64,000 bases of DNA from Cordyceps javanica (taxonomy: Eukaryota; Ascomycota; Sordariomycetes; Hypocreales; Cordycipitaceae): positions 3,658,001-3,722,000 of the forward strand of contig JAAECO010000003.1 in NCBI GenBank assembly GCA_036850795.1. The letters run 5' to 3'. Shown piece by piece: positions 23,027 through 34,910 of the stretch. The translations under genes and the position numbers were made by a program. Under the pieces are notes generated by a model. That model saw only the letters and a program-made list of their open reading frames with translations, was not told the origin of the DNA and ran no database searches. Positions within the stretch are counted from its first letter, which is position 1. The number at the start of each line of letters is the position of its first letter.

Positions 23027-25127
23027 CTACTCCCGCTTGGTGCCATCAGATTCCTCTGCCGACTCTCCATACGGCAGAACACTCCCGGGCCGCGAAAATT
23101 GCGCCGACGGCGTCTCAGATGGGAAAAATGCCCGCTGTTCCACGCCCTCGCTTGTTGCTTGCGCGGGGAAGGGGTGAACAGCCGTGCCCGACGTGTCGCC
23201 AGAGTTGTACCCAAACTGCGGCATCTGATCCCGTGGCTCAAGCAGCCTCGTACTCGGCGCGCTCAAACCGCCTGGTGCGGGCAACGGCGACGTGTAGCTA
23301 GGCGTGTACGTCGCCCCTGCATGAATCGATGCCGTCGGCCGTGCCATGTCCGTCCGGATGGGAGACAGCATCGGCTGCTGCCCCATCTCGGTGTACCCAA
23401 CGCGGCCCTCGAGCGGGAATGGCGCGGGAGGTGCTCTACTGCGAGGAAATTGATCGTGACGGGGCCCCATGTCACCTGTGGCACTTGACGGCTGTGTCGA
23501 CGTGTCACCTGAATGATAATACAGGCGTTAATCATCGTTGCATGCTACCATATGCTGGCTAGTACCCACCGCCGTAAAATAGGGTATTGAGGCCCATTCC
23601 TGATGTCGAGGTCTGCAGAGGCGGTGCTGGGCCTTCGCTCCCGTGCTCCGAGGCGGGGTCTTGCACTTCGGCCACGTCACCGAGCGCGCTTCCTCGCCAG
23701 TAGACAGACGATCCCATGGTAGACTGCAACGAGGCGGACCGCCCTCTTCCGAGAGGGTCAGCTAGCCCGGCTGGTCGCAGTGGTCTCGGGCCGGGCCGGT
23801 GGTCGCCTTCGTTGACAGGGCTACTTGTAGATGAGCCCTTGGCTTCGGCGATGCCAACCACAGGTTGTCTCGCCCCATATGTGTATCTGTCGTTTGGGCC
23901 AAAAGCTGGAGGCGACGAAAGCATTGGGTTCGTCTCCAGCATGCCTGAGACGTGATTCTGGCCAAAGCCGATGCCACCAAATACCGGCGTTAGACCGGTC
24001 GATTGCATCGGGTGGCCCTCTCCTTCGGTGCGCCGTACATCGACCATGAGAGCACGAGGGTGCTGAGCCCCGTACATGTGTGGTTGATGGTGGCTCGAAG
24101 CGTGTGGCAGCGCTGAGTCGTAGGCTTGCACCGCGCCGTAGGGGGAGTGCAGCGCTTGGACGTTGTCGAAGTTTTCTGGTACTGCCCTCATTTGTACTAC
24201 TCTCTCGCGATCATCAGCGTTGAGTCTCTTTATCTTGGCGCGTCTACAAGTCCTGTATGTTAGCAGAGCTGGAAATGAACGCGATTTTGCACATGCAACC
24301 GAAACGGACCTGTTCTGGAACCAGACTTGAACCTGTCGTGGGCTCAGCCCTGGAATCTCTCTGGAAAGTCGATCTCGATGCGCAGCATCAGGATGAGGTT
24401 GCTTTGCAAATTCGCTCATCAGAAATCGAGTTTGTTGATGTGTGAGTCTAACCGTCGGTTAGTTGACAGACGAGCAAAGGCTTCGGTGTGTGCTAGAATA
24501 CCTGAATCGTTTCATCTTCCTCCGCGAAGCCAGCCTCTCCGCAGCAGTCTGCGGCATCCCTTCGGACTCTCCCTCAGCAGCGTCTCCGTCGTCAGAGTAC
24601 TCGTCGCCTTCGCCATGTCCCATCCCCAAGGAGGCTGGTGCAGTTGGGCCTCCCGCACCACCAGCACCATAGTGCCCCATGCTACCATCGCCTCTTGCAT
24701 CTAGTCGACTCTTCCAAAGATGATCTGAGCTATGCATTCCCCTGTAGCTGGGGGGTTCGGTTATGATGCTCGGCGCAGATGGTGAAGTCCTGGTACGGAA
24801 TCGAGACGACCCTGGGTCGTAGCCATGACTGTAGCCTTGGTATTCCCCAAAGCTATGCCCATGGGCGGGAGTCTCGTGGCTTTCCGCTAGAGCATCAGAA
24901 TTCCCTTTTTCCGAGGCGGAGTCTTGCGCTGTCGGAAAGAGTTGTTGAGGGTGACTCGTCCCTCCTCGTTGCAGGTACATCCCTTCCTCCGGCCAGACTG
25001 GCTTTGTTGAGGACCCTATCCCGTGCGGATCTGCCATACGAGGCCGTATTTGTTCTGGAAACGATGGCGAATACTTTTCCAGAGGCCACTTGTGTGCAAT
25101 AGGTTCGCAAAGTTGCGTCGCAAACAT
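23027..25127 (-). CDS. Homeodomain transcription factor, about 639 aa
   Basis: Four exons: 25127-24502, 24447-24310, 24243-23570, 23508-23027, with GT-AG introns of 54, 66 and 61 bp. The homeodomain (residues about 200-262) is assembled across two introns: KMKRFR|LTHQQTRFL, then LSPRQVQVWFQNR|RAKIKRL, with the recognition-helix core WFQN. It lacks the 3-residue TALE insertion. Upstream is a Gly/Ser/acidic region and downstream a Pro/Ser-rich tail with AVPENFDNVQALHSPYGAVQ, a block I associate with the fungal RfeB-type group, though that placement is tentative. The start is the first in-frame ATG (25127, MFATQLCEP); a second ATG at 25037 (MADPHG) is an alternative giving 30 fewer residues. It should be a nuclear DNA-binding regulator, as homeobox proteins often are in conidiation or fruiting. 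Role here is inferred. Confidence 0.88.
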
Positions 25128-27892
25128 TGGTATTGAACAGCAATCGAAAAATGGAAACGAAATCAGATGGACCAACCGACAAATGAAAGAAAAAATAGAC
25201 GATGATATTTTGCTTCTCTTGAATGGTTTGAGTTGGGCGATTAGATGGTACGAAGTTGATGGTTGAAGATCTTCAAAGAATCCGCTGCAGCATCGTCTTT
25301 CGTGGCTCTCGTTTCGTTTCTCTGATAAAGCCGACACTCTGCGACGCTGAATCGCGCTTTGTGCTACTACCAAGGTGGCGGAGGCGCTGCCAGGTGAATC
25401 CTTCGATCAAACAACCGTTCTCCTTGAAACGCCAGGTCTTCTGGAGAGTAATCGTCGCTTCGATACGCGCCAGGCAATAGGCAAGTTCTGCTCAGCCGGA
25501 AGGGGAGCGAGGAATCGGGGACGCAGCAAGACGAGAGACACCTTCTTAAGCGGTTTGAGAAAAAGTGTAGATGGTGATATATCTACCCCTGGAATAAAAG
25601 AAGCAGTCAGGCCATGGGTCAGCGTCGGATTGTCTCCTCTGCACCAGCAGATTGCACTGCTAACACCGCACACGCGTAAAGCAAGGCCGTCTTTTCCCAA
25701 GTCCACACGACTCAAGAATCGATGGAACAGGTCAAGATCAAAAGGATGGCTCGTTTGGAAGCCACCAGGCCTCTCTTTCACAGTTGGAGATGACCGTAAT
25801 GCTATTGCTAGGGTTAGGAGGGCAACGTCGGCAGCCACTCTGGAGGCGGGCTTCGCTGGAAAGCAAAAGGGCGGGTCAGCCTCTTCTGGGCAGCAGGGAC
25901 GCTCTTCTAAACGCAAATTAGGCAGTCCTGAAAGCTTGCCTTGCTTGTTTTAATTTATACCCTTTCCCCAAAGAACAAGGATGAAGATGGCGGTGGAGAG
26001 TAAACTTGTGGGGGAATGGCCTCGAATGCTTGAAGGAGTGTTGCCACTGGTACGAGACTTATGCATAGGCCTTTTAAGGCTGCTCGACTCGATTCGAGGC
26101 GCTCAGTTGTTAGTAGATTGCAGCCAGCCAGCCAACGGGTAGGTGAGCCAGCCCACCCCGGGATAAAACTCCACTGAGGCACAGAAAGTCAATGGCGAAC
26201 AAGAAAGGACGCCTTTCCGTTTACGAGAGAGGAGGCGTGTGTGATGTCGGGAGGGAGAAAGAGCAGAACTTTTGCTCTTGACGCCCAATCCACCAGGGGG
26301 CGGCTCTCTTGCGTACGCTCTTGCTTGGCCTGTGTGCCCGGCGCCGTCATGCGAGGCGGGTTGTTAGCTGAGCGGATGGAACCGCAATCCGCTATCCTGA
26401 TCCAGAGTTAATAGGACGAGACAAGTGCGATGAAGAGCTGTCCGCAGCCGCCAGGTGCACCTTGGTTGTATGACAAGTCGCAATTTGGGAATGTTGATGC
26501 CGCCTTGGTCCGACGAGGCGGGAGGAAGGGTGAACAGGCCAGGCCGAAGTGTCGCCTTGCTCCAAGATCGTCACTTGCCTTCCCTTGAAAGAATAGTAAT
26601 TTCGCAACAAGGTAAGCAGGTAACAAGGACTACCAGTATGTGAACTGAGAGTTCACGCAAAAGCAATGCTAAGATCAAGGATGGAACCACCACGGAACAA
26701 TAGCAGCGATATAATTAGACTATGCCACCATCCATGGTACCTCCGCATCAGAGAGCTAGGCTGGCCCTGGGAAGGTTCAGCCAAGGAATCAAGGCATGGG
26801 AAGATGGAGCAGGATCCATGTTTCTAGGCTCACCTCGGCTGAGGCAGCCGTTCTAGCGGCCCATGCCATGTTATTCTGGACACATGGCCCAAGGAGTGTA
26901 TGCACGTACGAGTACAGTACGGTGTGTGGCCAGAAGGCATGCAGACAACATGTAATCTGTACAAGGGCAACAAATTTGCCCAAGTTGCCGTATGCCAGAC
27001 CAATGAGAGTTGGGCAGCTTGCAGGAGAACCCATTCTGTCACGCAGGGTATGGAGCATGCAACGGGTCGCATGGGGCGTATGGGGGAGGGGTGTTTGATT
27101 CGGACCCTGTCAGTTCATTATCAGTAAAATTCCGTTACAGCATTGCACTAGAGCTAATTTGGAGCCAGTCCTTCCTTTTGGGAGCAAGGATATTGATGAA
27201 GGCCGTGGCCGTTGGTGGGGGCCAACCACGCATGGGTGCGGGTTGCTCCAGTAGTTACTCTTCAGAACGCTGCGTGGCTTGTCATGGAGGCGTCAAAGTG
27301 CATCGGGTTCTTTGAACTGGCAAAGCCTTGCATTCCGTGATTGTACTTGGTGATGGAAGGTGAGTGAGAAGAGTCCCGTCTCACCCAAGCACACACGACG
27401 GCAGCAGCCTGGGGAAATGCTAGAGTTGTGGACCGAGAGGCAAGGCCGTGAGTGCAAAGACTACGGCCAGGCATCTGTACGAAAGCACATTGTTTTTCTC
27501 TTGGTACAAGTAGGCCTGAGCCTGGTTTCCAGAACGGGCAGCAAGAGTCGCCAGGCTCTGGGTAACCTATATTGGAGAGTCAGATGAGATAACGCGGCGT
27601 AGTGGCAGTCCAATGCGAGATCCAATGGCGCAGAGGAGTCACACCCACATCCGCATCCACAGTCAGTGTGGTCAACTTGGAGCATGAACCTAATTCAGAA
27701 GTAGCCCGCCGCAATGTCCGAAATTCTGGGCCAAGTCTGGCTTTCATCCGGTTCCCGTCTTCACAGGAAGCTGACCCGTCCCATGACTGGCGATGGCCGC
27801 TGGCAGCCGCAGACAATGACCAGATGGACTATCAACCCAGTCCCCGGTCAAGATCCCTGCAAGAAGCTAGGAGAAATAAAAGGCGAGGGGCT

Positions 27893-27893
<1 letters not shown>

Positions 27894-27926
<33 letters not shown>
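27894..27926 (+). repeat. CAG trinucleotide microsatellite (about 11 units)
   Basis: A pure CAG run in non-coding sequence. Confidence 0.85.
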
Positions 27927-27927
<1 letters not shown>

Positions 27928-28141
27928 GTAACCATGCAAGTCCAGTTAGGTTTGGTAGAAGGCAGTGGGGCATATGACAACGGAGAGAGGTCTCGTTTGA
28001 GGGCTTCTGCCGTGGCGTCTTGGAGACGGAAGGCAGGTAGGTAAGGGATGTTACCGGCGAGGTTCCGCAGAAAGCTGAAGCTTTGCCGCCTCTGTCAGCG
28101 CCGCAATCAACAAGGCCGAAGTGTGTGTTTCTGCAACGCCT

Positions 28142-28175
28142 GAGAGAGAGAGAGAGAGAGTATCGAGCTTTCAGC

Positions 28176-28211
<36 letters not shown>

Positions 28212-28217
28212 CCGTAG
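28142..28217 (+). repeat. GA repeat followed by GCC/GTC repeat
   Basis: A GAGA run (28142-28160) is followed within 20 bases by four GCC and about seven GTC units (28177-28217). The two repeats bracket a short TATCGAGCTT segment. Confidence 0.75.
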
Positions 28218-28631
28218 TAGATACTTGCAGTGTCAGATTCAAGCCGTCCCGAGTTGCTGGCGTTTGTGCGGCTGCCATCTCTGGCCTCAGCTATCCGACA
28301 GCGATGGCATAGAAACGTGCCACGCCACACGCAAACCAGTTTGAGCACGCCATGGGACTGGTACTGGGGCGCACGACGGCCGACGCCCGCGGGTCTTCCG
28401 GCTTAAGCTTTGTTTGAGCTACTGGCGGTTTCATCGCGTTGGTACTCAAGCCAGCTGTTGCGCCAATCGGGCGCCGGGGTGCGTCCAGGGCGGAGCGAGG
28501 ACACGAGGCGACGGGCCTGGAATGGAGTGGAACGGCAACCACAGACTCTCAACACCTTTGACAAGAGAGTGTGGGTTGTCTGAAGCCCTGGACGAGCTGG
28601 ATTGGGACCAAAGTTCTCTCATACTGCCGGA

Positions 28632-28681
28632 TTCTAGTGCCAGTGCCAGTGCCAGTGACAGTACGGAGTACTCAGTACCAG
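28632..28681 (+). repeat. AGTGCC tandem followed by GTACGGAGTAC motif
   Basis: Four AGTGCC/AGTGAC units (about 28636-28660) run directly into GTACGGAGTAC and CTCAGTACCAGTA, so that the whole is rich in AGTAC/GTACT half-sites. Confidence 0.7.
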
Positions 28682-31600
28682 TAAGCTAGGCGTTGGACCC
28701 GCCGCAGGTCCGCCCGTCGACGGCTTCTCTCGCGTGCATTGCCTTGTGGGCTCGAACCGGATAACCTCACGCTAGGAGTCCACTTTATGGGGGCGTGTGG
28801 CGTGTGGTAGTCCTTCATTTCTTTTTTCTCGTCGTCCCGCCCGTTGCCAGTCAAGAGTCCACTGGTGACCGGGGTCGACGAGATGGATGGGTGGGTGGCC
28901 GGGGAGGGCTCCTTTGTGGTTGAAGCCGGGGTCTTATTTTAAACCTGTCCGTCTCTGGAGGCTTGCACTTGGTGGAGTGGAGCGAAATGCGCCCACGGCT
29001 CCTGCCAAAGAGACTGAGAGACTCTGTCTTGACAAACTCCTCTCTGTCTGACTGGTCGACTGGCCGACTGGTCGACTGGTGAATAGAATGGTCGCCGCCT
29101 TGGAGCTCCTCATCACTGTGACTGGACTCCACATTGTATACACTCTCCAGTCCTTCGCGACGGCTTCCCCTTCACTGGCCTGACCTGGCAATGAGATCGA
29201 GAAGCACGCCATGATGTTTCAACTGTAGCACAGCGGATCGCCGGTCAACCTGGCCGGCCGGACGAGTCTCTCGCTGTGTTGCAACCCTCGGCTTTTGTCG
29301 CTGGCGTGCTTCTTTTTTTTTTCTCTTCTTCAAAAAGGGGGTCAATGGTACTGAGTACTTATCCCTATCCTTGGGCTTGACCTGCGAAGCCAGAATGTGG
29401 CCATCGCCCATCTCCTCCCATGGTCCTTTGACTTTATTATCAGTACCAGCTTGCTCGGAGGTTCAAGCGCACAACAGGGTAAAGCGAGACCAGGGGACAG
29501 CCACAGCTAAACAATTCCCTGGGCTTTGGATGCCGACAGAACTCCCAGCCACTTACGGCGCGTCGTCATTGACTGTTGCCCGAAATGCCACCCACCCGTC
29601 GCTGATCTTTCATGGGAACATTCAACGCCAAGGAGTGACACCCTTTGTCATCTAGGCGTTTCGACACAAATTCAGCAGGACCACCGCCCGTTTTGCCGTG
29701 CTTGCCAGCGCGCCCCCTGTTCGGTCCAGACACACCGACTACTGGCCGGTCTCTCCCGTACGGGCGCGGAGCACCACAGTCTGGACGGTTCTCTCGCTGG
29801 CTTCGGCAGGCGACGTGACCAGGTGGCCTCGCTTCTGGCCGAGGTTGAGAGGTTTGTGCCACGGTATCGTCGTTTATCAAAGCCCCAGACAAATGGCGAC
29901 AGCCATGCCTGCATCTTGTCCCAGAGACGTTCCCGCAGCTCATGTCATCATGTCACTTGTGACACGATGGCAGTTGCGACATCAAGGCAATTGTGCCTGT
30001 CGGTAACAGGCACGGCGCATAGAGCTTGGCTGGAGGCGTCCACAACGCGTCGCATTGTCCTGTACTCCGTAAGTACTTGCCAGGCATGCACATAATTTGG
30101 TCGCCGTGTCCAACCGGAACAAAGATACCCATGAGCAGGTGGCCCAGCAGACACCCTCCACAGCCCGTCTTACCGGGGGCAATCAACGGGAAGAGGGGGT
30201 GACGGCAACCACATGGCAGCAGGCTGCTGTCTCGACATTCAACCCATGGCCGACTTGCTTTCTTTGTTTGATGTAACCATTGGACCCAGCGGAGTAGTAA
30301 TCAAGAACCACAGAGCCTTGTTATAGTTCTCTCTCGCCGTTTCAAACACCTTGTGACACAGGATTCCCGTTCCCCGAGTCTCTGGCCTCTCCTGTCTCGC
30401 CGATGCAAATTGGCATCAGAGATCGCATACGCAATCCAATATATCTTTCCGATTCTCCTCTTCCCATGGTTGGGGTACTGCCGCCCTCTCCAGTGTGGGC
30501 AAGACATACTTATTGCGCGCGCTCTGGAGACAAGTGGTGTGCGGCACATGTGTGCCCCCCGCGATCCGTCCACACAGAATCAGCCCAGTTTCTGCAGGAA
30601 AAGGGGCCTGTGGGAGAGCCGACCAATGTTGCTATTGGGGCCAGTTAATTAATATATACCATGGTTACCTTTACTAGGTCCTACCTTGCAGGTAGCAATT
30701 CCAGAAGCAGAAGGCATCACGTCTGTCGTGGGGGCGTGCGGCAGCCGCCCAGCCAAAGCCCGGTCCCGGGTGGCAACCTCATGTCTACCAGTACTCCGTA
30801 CTGAGTACTTACTTTACTGGGTAGTAGCTATCCATCATGACATCCATCTGTCCCCCCTCTAGCCCCTGTCCAGTCCACCACACCGCTTGAGTGATCGATA
30901 GGCATACCGCACACACGTGTGCCGTGTCATCAAAGTTGAGGTTTCTGGCTAGACATGGACTGCTGGGGAAAATAAATTAAGTGGCTTACTACTGGTACTC
31001 AGCAGTAGCGCACTCCATGCCTTTTGTCGATTCCGGCGCTGTCAACGGCATGCGGCCATCGCAACACTGCAATTCGTTTCAACATGCTGGTCGATTGGGT
31101 GTTGGAACGGTCCTGCAGTGAACCTGCCCAATCTGGCAGTGAGCTCTTGGCCTTCTGTTCTGGGCTAGGTCCAATTCATGCGTCGTGGTGAGTGGAAATA
31201 AGTCAGGGTGATATCCTCGTACAGCTTGGTCAGTTCCATTCATGCTCATGCGCCCTGTTATTACCAGCAATAACGGCAAGGCAATGCATCTCTCTTTTTT
31301 AAATGAAATTGAAACACATCTCAATAGAACATAGTTATTTGAAGCTTATTAAGGGGAGACTTCATTTTACTCACACCGCAATCGCTACAGAAGATCCAAA
31401 TTGAACTGATATGCAGATGTGCCATGAACAAATTGTCGTCCCGCCAAGGGAAACTTTTTGGCATCCTCTACGTACCCCGCGTGGCAGCCATAAATAGTCC
31501 ACAGGCAGTCTCACTTTTATATTATGGATACGTTGGACTTGCACAGCGCGCACTGTCTCGTTCCCTGGCCTGGGTCAGCTGGCTAGCGCACAGCCCACAG

Positions 31601-32451
31601 CCTTCCACATGGCTTCGTGGCGCTTGATTCAGGGCCCTTGGACTCTCCCGTCACTTCTGTCAGTTTTGTAATTGGCCTGACTGATCTAGGCTACAGCCGC
31701 CCGTTCAGATAGCGGTGCGTTGCAGGGAACAGGGGAGTTGGGGAGTTGGTGCCGGATCTGGACAAGTTTACCGTGGTGGTGGTGACGCCTTAGGCCTACA
31801 GGTTATGCGTACTTGTGGCGACGGCGTCATGTATGTAGACCACAGCTATCAGAAAAAAAAAAAAAAAAAAGTCCCGATGACCCGAACTAGTTCCGATTCT
31901 GCAGGTGGAGATAGTCTTTGACTTGCCTGGTTTTCGAATCATATCTATTTTCTCTCCGGCCGATGACGCCCCTTTTGATTTGTGTGCTGTGACCCGCATG
32001 ACGGCGATATCATGATTCTGTCACGTTGAACGGGCTGAGACTACCGCCCTCCACTTCCTGCCAGGGGAGCAAAGAGGCCCTCTCACTAGATCAGTCAGAC
32101 AATCCTCTCTGTCTTGCTTGTTTTCTAGAAAGTCCAGGGAGTGAGTGTCTCAGCTCGGCACTCTATAGTAGGAGTTCGTCGCAAAGTAAAATGTGAGACA
32201 TGACAAAGCAGGTATAAATACTCCGCGGGGGTCGCCCTGAGGATAGCTGCGTTGCGCTAACCTTACGCAACCCTCGACCAGGGATTTAACAGAGACAAGT
32301 ACTTATATATATGGGCATAGAAGGCCCAATAACATGCGTTTAGAAATGTGATTACACGGCCAAGTATTGAAGAAAACTGTAGAAACTCCTGCGAGGTTTA
32401 GCTACGGGTCCTTTCAAGGACTATCATTGATCATATACCAAGAGCATTACC

Positions 32452-32683
32452 ATGGCGCTGCAACTCATGATGTTGTGGCGTACTGTGAGTAGTCCTGGTC
32501 AGTGTTGGTTTCTAGCGTGACGCATCTTTGCTGAAAGCGATCTTCATATGTATACAGATTCTCGAGTTAGGCGGCATTGCACGCGCGTTCTATTTTTACC
32601 AACACAGTTCCTTTATAGGCGGCTACTATTTCCACATTTCGTGCGTGCGAACGAGAGGACCATCAGTGCAAGTGTCCAAGTGA
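32452..32683 (+). CDS. Candidate small spliced gene, 52 aa (weak)
   Basis: An ATG in good context (ACCATGG) opens an 11-codon exon (32452-32484) ending at a GTGAGT donor. After a 73-bp putative intron (32485-32557, ends TATACAG, CTGA branch-like site) a 42-codon exon runs to TGA. The predicted peptide starts MALQLMMLWRT and has a hydrophobic/aromatic middle. No family is recognised, and such an arrangement can arise by chance in 8 kb. It could also be an upstream leader element. Confidence 0.18.
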
Positions 32684-33242
32684 AGTCCAAACTGGCTGGA
32701 CGACTCGATACAGAATACCAATTATCAGAATCCGCTCTTCCAAGCACTGCGCATCCGGAAAACGTGCGTTCTGGAAAGTCCAAGTTTCCTCATAATATCT
32801 GACGAGACCTCTCTCAGTGCGTATAGGTTAGGTGAAGTCTGAAGCTTGAGCTAGCGGCGACCTAGCCGTGTCGGCGACATGATGAAAGAGCACAAGCCGC
32901 AGCCGCAATGCCTTATTGCGTGTCCTAATATTCATAGATTCAGCATAGCCTCGTCAATTCGTGGCTTTACCGGCCATTGTCTTTGCTCAACAACCCCCGT
33001 GGTGGCTGATGTTTAACCGTTTTCATCAAAGGTTCGGCTATATGGACGGCAAGGTGGACGGGCCTCGGTTCCGCGCGGGGGCGGGCGATGCGGCGCTAGA
33101 TGACGCGCTAACCCCCAGAAAGCTGCCCAAAAAGCATCTGACAATCGGCTATAAGAGCAAAATCCTGGACGGTCGTCATCCTTCCCCCTGCCTTGCCTCT
33201 CGATCAAGAGTCCCTTTCACATCCAGAAAAGCATCGCCCATC

Positions 33243-34743
33243 ATGAACGCTGAGTACCAGAAAGCTCTCACTTCCGCTCCGGCTGTGCTGCCCTTTTCCG
33301 AGCCCCCGTACCTGGCCGGCCTGCCGTCCCCGTACCACAGCGAGTCGCATCGCCGCTTCCAAAAGGTCGCCCGAGCCTGGATCAGTGAGAACATCACCAA
33401 GCACGCGCTGGAGTGGGAGCGCGATGAGAGTGTCCCCGAGGATCTCTACCAGAGATGGGTTGCGGCTGGCTTCCTCCCCGCGACCTTGCCCGCGCCGCTG
33501 CCGGTCGACTGGCTGAAGCGCCTTGGCATCCACGAGATGCCCGGCGGTGTCAAAGTCGAGGACTGGAACTACACCCACTCTGCCATCTTTGCTGACGAGG
33601 TGAGTTGAAAGATTTGACCGTGCGCATTTCTCCGCATCTCGTGTATAGACTGACGGGCGGAAACCTCGCTGGATAGATGATGGGCTCCGGTCTTGCTGGT
33701 CCTCCTGGCTCGCTGACTGTGGGTGTTGCTTACGGTCTGCCTCCCATCTTCAAGTTCGGCAGCAAGGAGCTCCAGGAGCGTGTCGTCCCCGAGATTGTTT
33801 CTGGCAAGAAACGCATCTGCATTGCCATTACTGAGCCCGACGCTGGTTCCGACGTCGCCAACATCACCACAACCGCCAGAAAAACGCCCGATGGCAAGCA
33901 CTACATTGTCAACGGCCAGAAGAAGTGGTGAGCAGCGACAAGATTTTACTCTTTCGAGCAATGGCCAGGGATGTGATCTCGCTGACTTTTTCTTGATGCA
34001 GGATCACCAACGGAGTCTGGTCCGACTACGCCACCATGGCTGTCCGCACCGGCGACGAGGGCGCTGGCGGCCTGTCGCTGCTCCTCGTTCCCCTCAAGGG
34101 CCATCCCGGCGTCGAGATGCGCCGCCTCAAGGTTGGCGGCCAGATCAGCGCCGGCACCACCTTTATCGACATGGACGAGGTCAAGGTCCCCGTGGAGAAC
34201 TTGATCGGCGAGGAGGGCCTGGGCATGACCTACATCATGACCAACTTCAACCACGAGCGCATGAGCATCTGCATGGGCGTCGTCCGCCAGTGCCGTGTTG
34301 CGCTCAGCACCGCCTTCGAGTACGTCATGAAGCGCGAGGCCTTTGGCAAGACGCTCATCGACAACGCCGTCGTCCGCCACCGCCTCGCCGGTGCCGGGTC
34401 CCAGCTGGAGGCCTACTCTGCCTGGGTCGACCAGCTCGTCTACCAGATGGGCAACATGACCAAGGCCGAGTCCGATCTCAGGCTCGGCGGCGCCGTTGCC
34501 ATGGCCAAGGCCCTCGGCGGCCGCGTCTTTGACGAGGTCGCCAGCTGCTCCATCCTGCTCTTTGGTGGCAACGGCTACACACGCAGCGGCCAGGGTGAGG
34601 TGGTCGAGAAGATTTACCGAGAAGTCCCTGGTATGCGAATCCCCGGTGGCAGCGAGGATGTGTTGCTCGACCTCGGCATTCGTCAAATGTTGAAGATCTA
34701 CCAGCTTCAAACGCAGCTCCTGGGCAACAAGTCCCGCTTGTAA
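33243..34743 (+). CDS. Acyl-CoA dehydrogenase, 449 aa, with peroxisomal-type C-terminus
   Basis: Three exons: 33243-33599, 33677-33927, 34002-34743, with GT-AG introns of 77 and 74 bp. The start is the first ATG (MNAEYQKALTS); the upstream extension of the frame has only GTG. Features are an N-terminal helical domain, the FAD/substrate block ITEPDAGSDVANI, KKWITNG (joined across intron 2), the C-terminal FAD-binding helices with FEYVMKREAFGKTL, and FGGNGYTRSG...GSEDVLLDLG, where the Glu probably aligns with the catalytic base. The enzyme makes trans-2-enoyl-CoA with electrons passed from FAD. It has no N-terminal targeting presequence but ends in -SRL, a PTS1-type tripeptide, so peroxisomal location is likely. 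Some filamentous ascomycetes are known to use a dehydrogenase rather than an oxidase in microbodies. It converges with a 3-hydroxyacyl-CoA dehydrogenase 167 bp away. Confidence 0.92.
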
Positions 34744-34910
34744 CTTTGTAATCTACCACAATCATATTCCTCAAAATAGTACTTGGAAATCACGAACTAG
34801 AGCACATGCGGGCTTCAAAGTGAGAATGCATCATGTTTTGACAATTCATATTAAAGCAGCGCTTTTATCTTGAGATATCCTGATACAAATGACACGCATG
34901 CTTTGCTGGT

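Larger units (their letters stand above)
25128..33242. promoter_or_regulatory. 8.1-kb gene-poor region between divergent homeobox and acyl-CoA dehydrogenase genes
   Basis: No multi-exon gene with recognisable family signatures was found on either strand. The region has ordinary base composition, not the AT-rich decay of repeat-induced mutation, and contains CAG, GA and GCC/GTC microsatellites, an AGTGCC tandem, and repeated GTACTCCGTAC or GTACGGAGTAC words. One short candidate spliced frame (32452-32683) is listed separately. Long promoters, leaders with introns or non-coding transcripts are likely but unproven. Confidence 0.45.

Noticed and set aside
28745..28815. tRNA-like B box (GGTTCGAGCCC on the minus strand)
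   Set aside because: The flanking bases do not form a T-stem, and no A box or acceptor stem is found at the right distance.
29526..30186. Overlapping open frames of up to 189 codons on both strands
   Set aside because: Residue usage is Arg/Ser/Cys-rich in every frame, none has a family motif, and starts are mostly non-ATG or in poor context.
33723..34532. 269-codon frame overlapping the acyl-CoA dehydrogenase
   Set aside because: It is a shifted-frame shadow crossing the real gene's intron and dominated by Arg/His/Gly.
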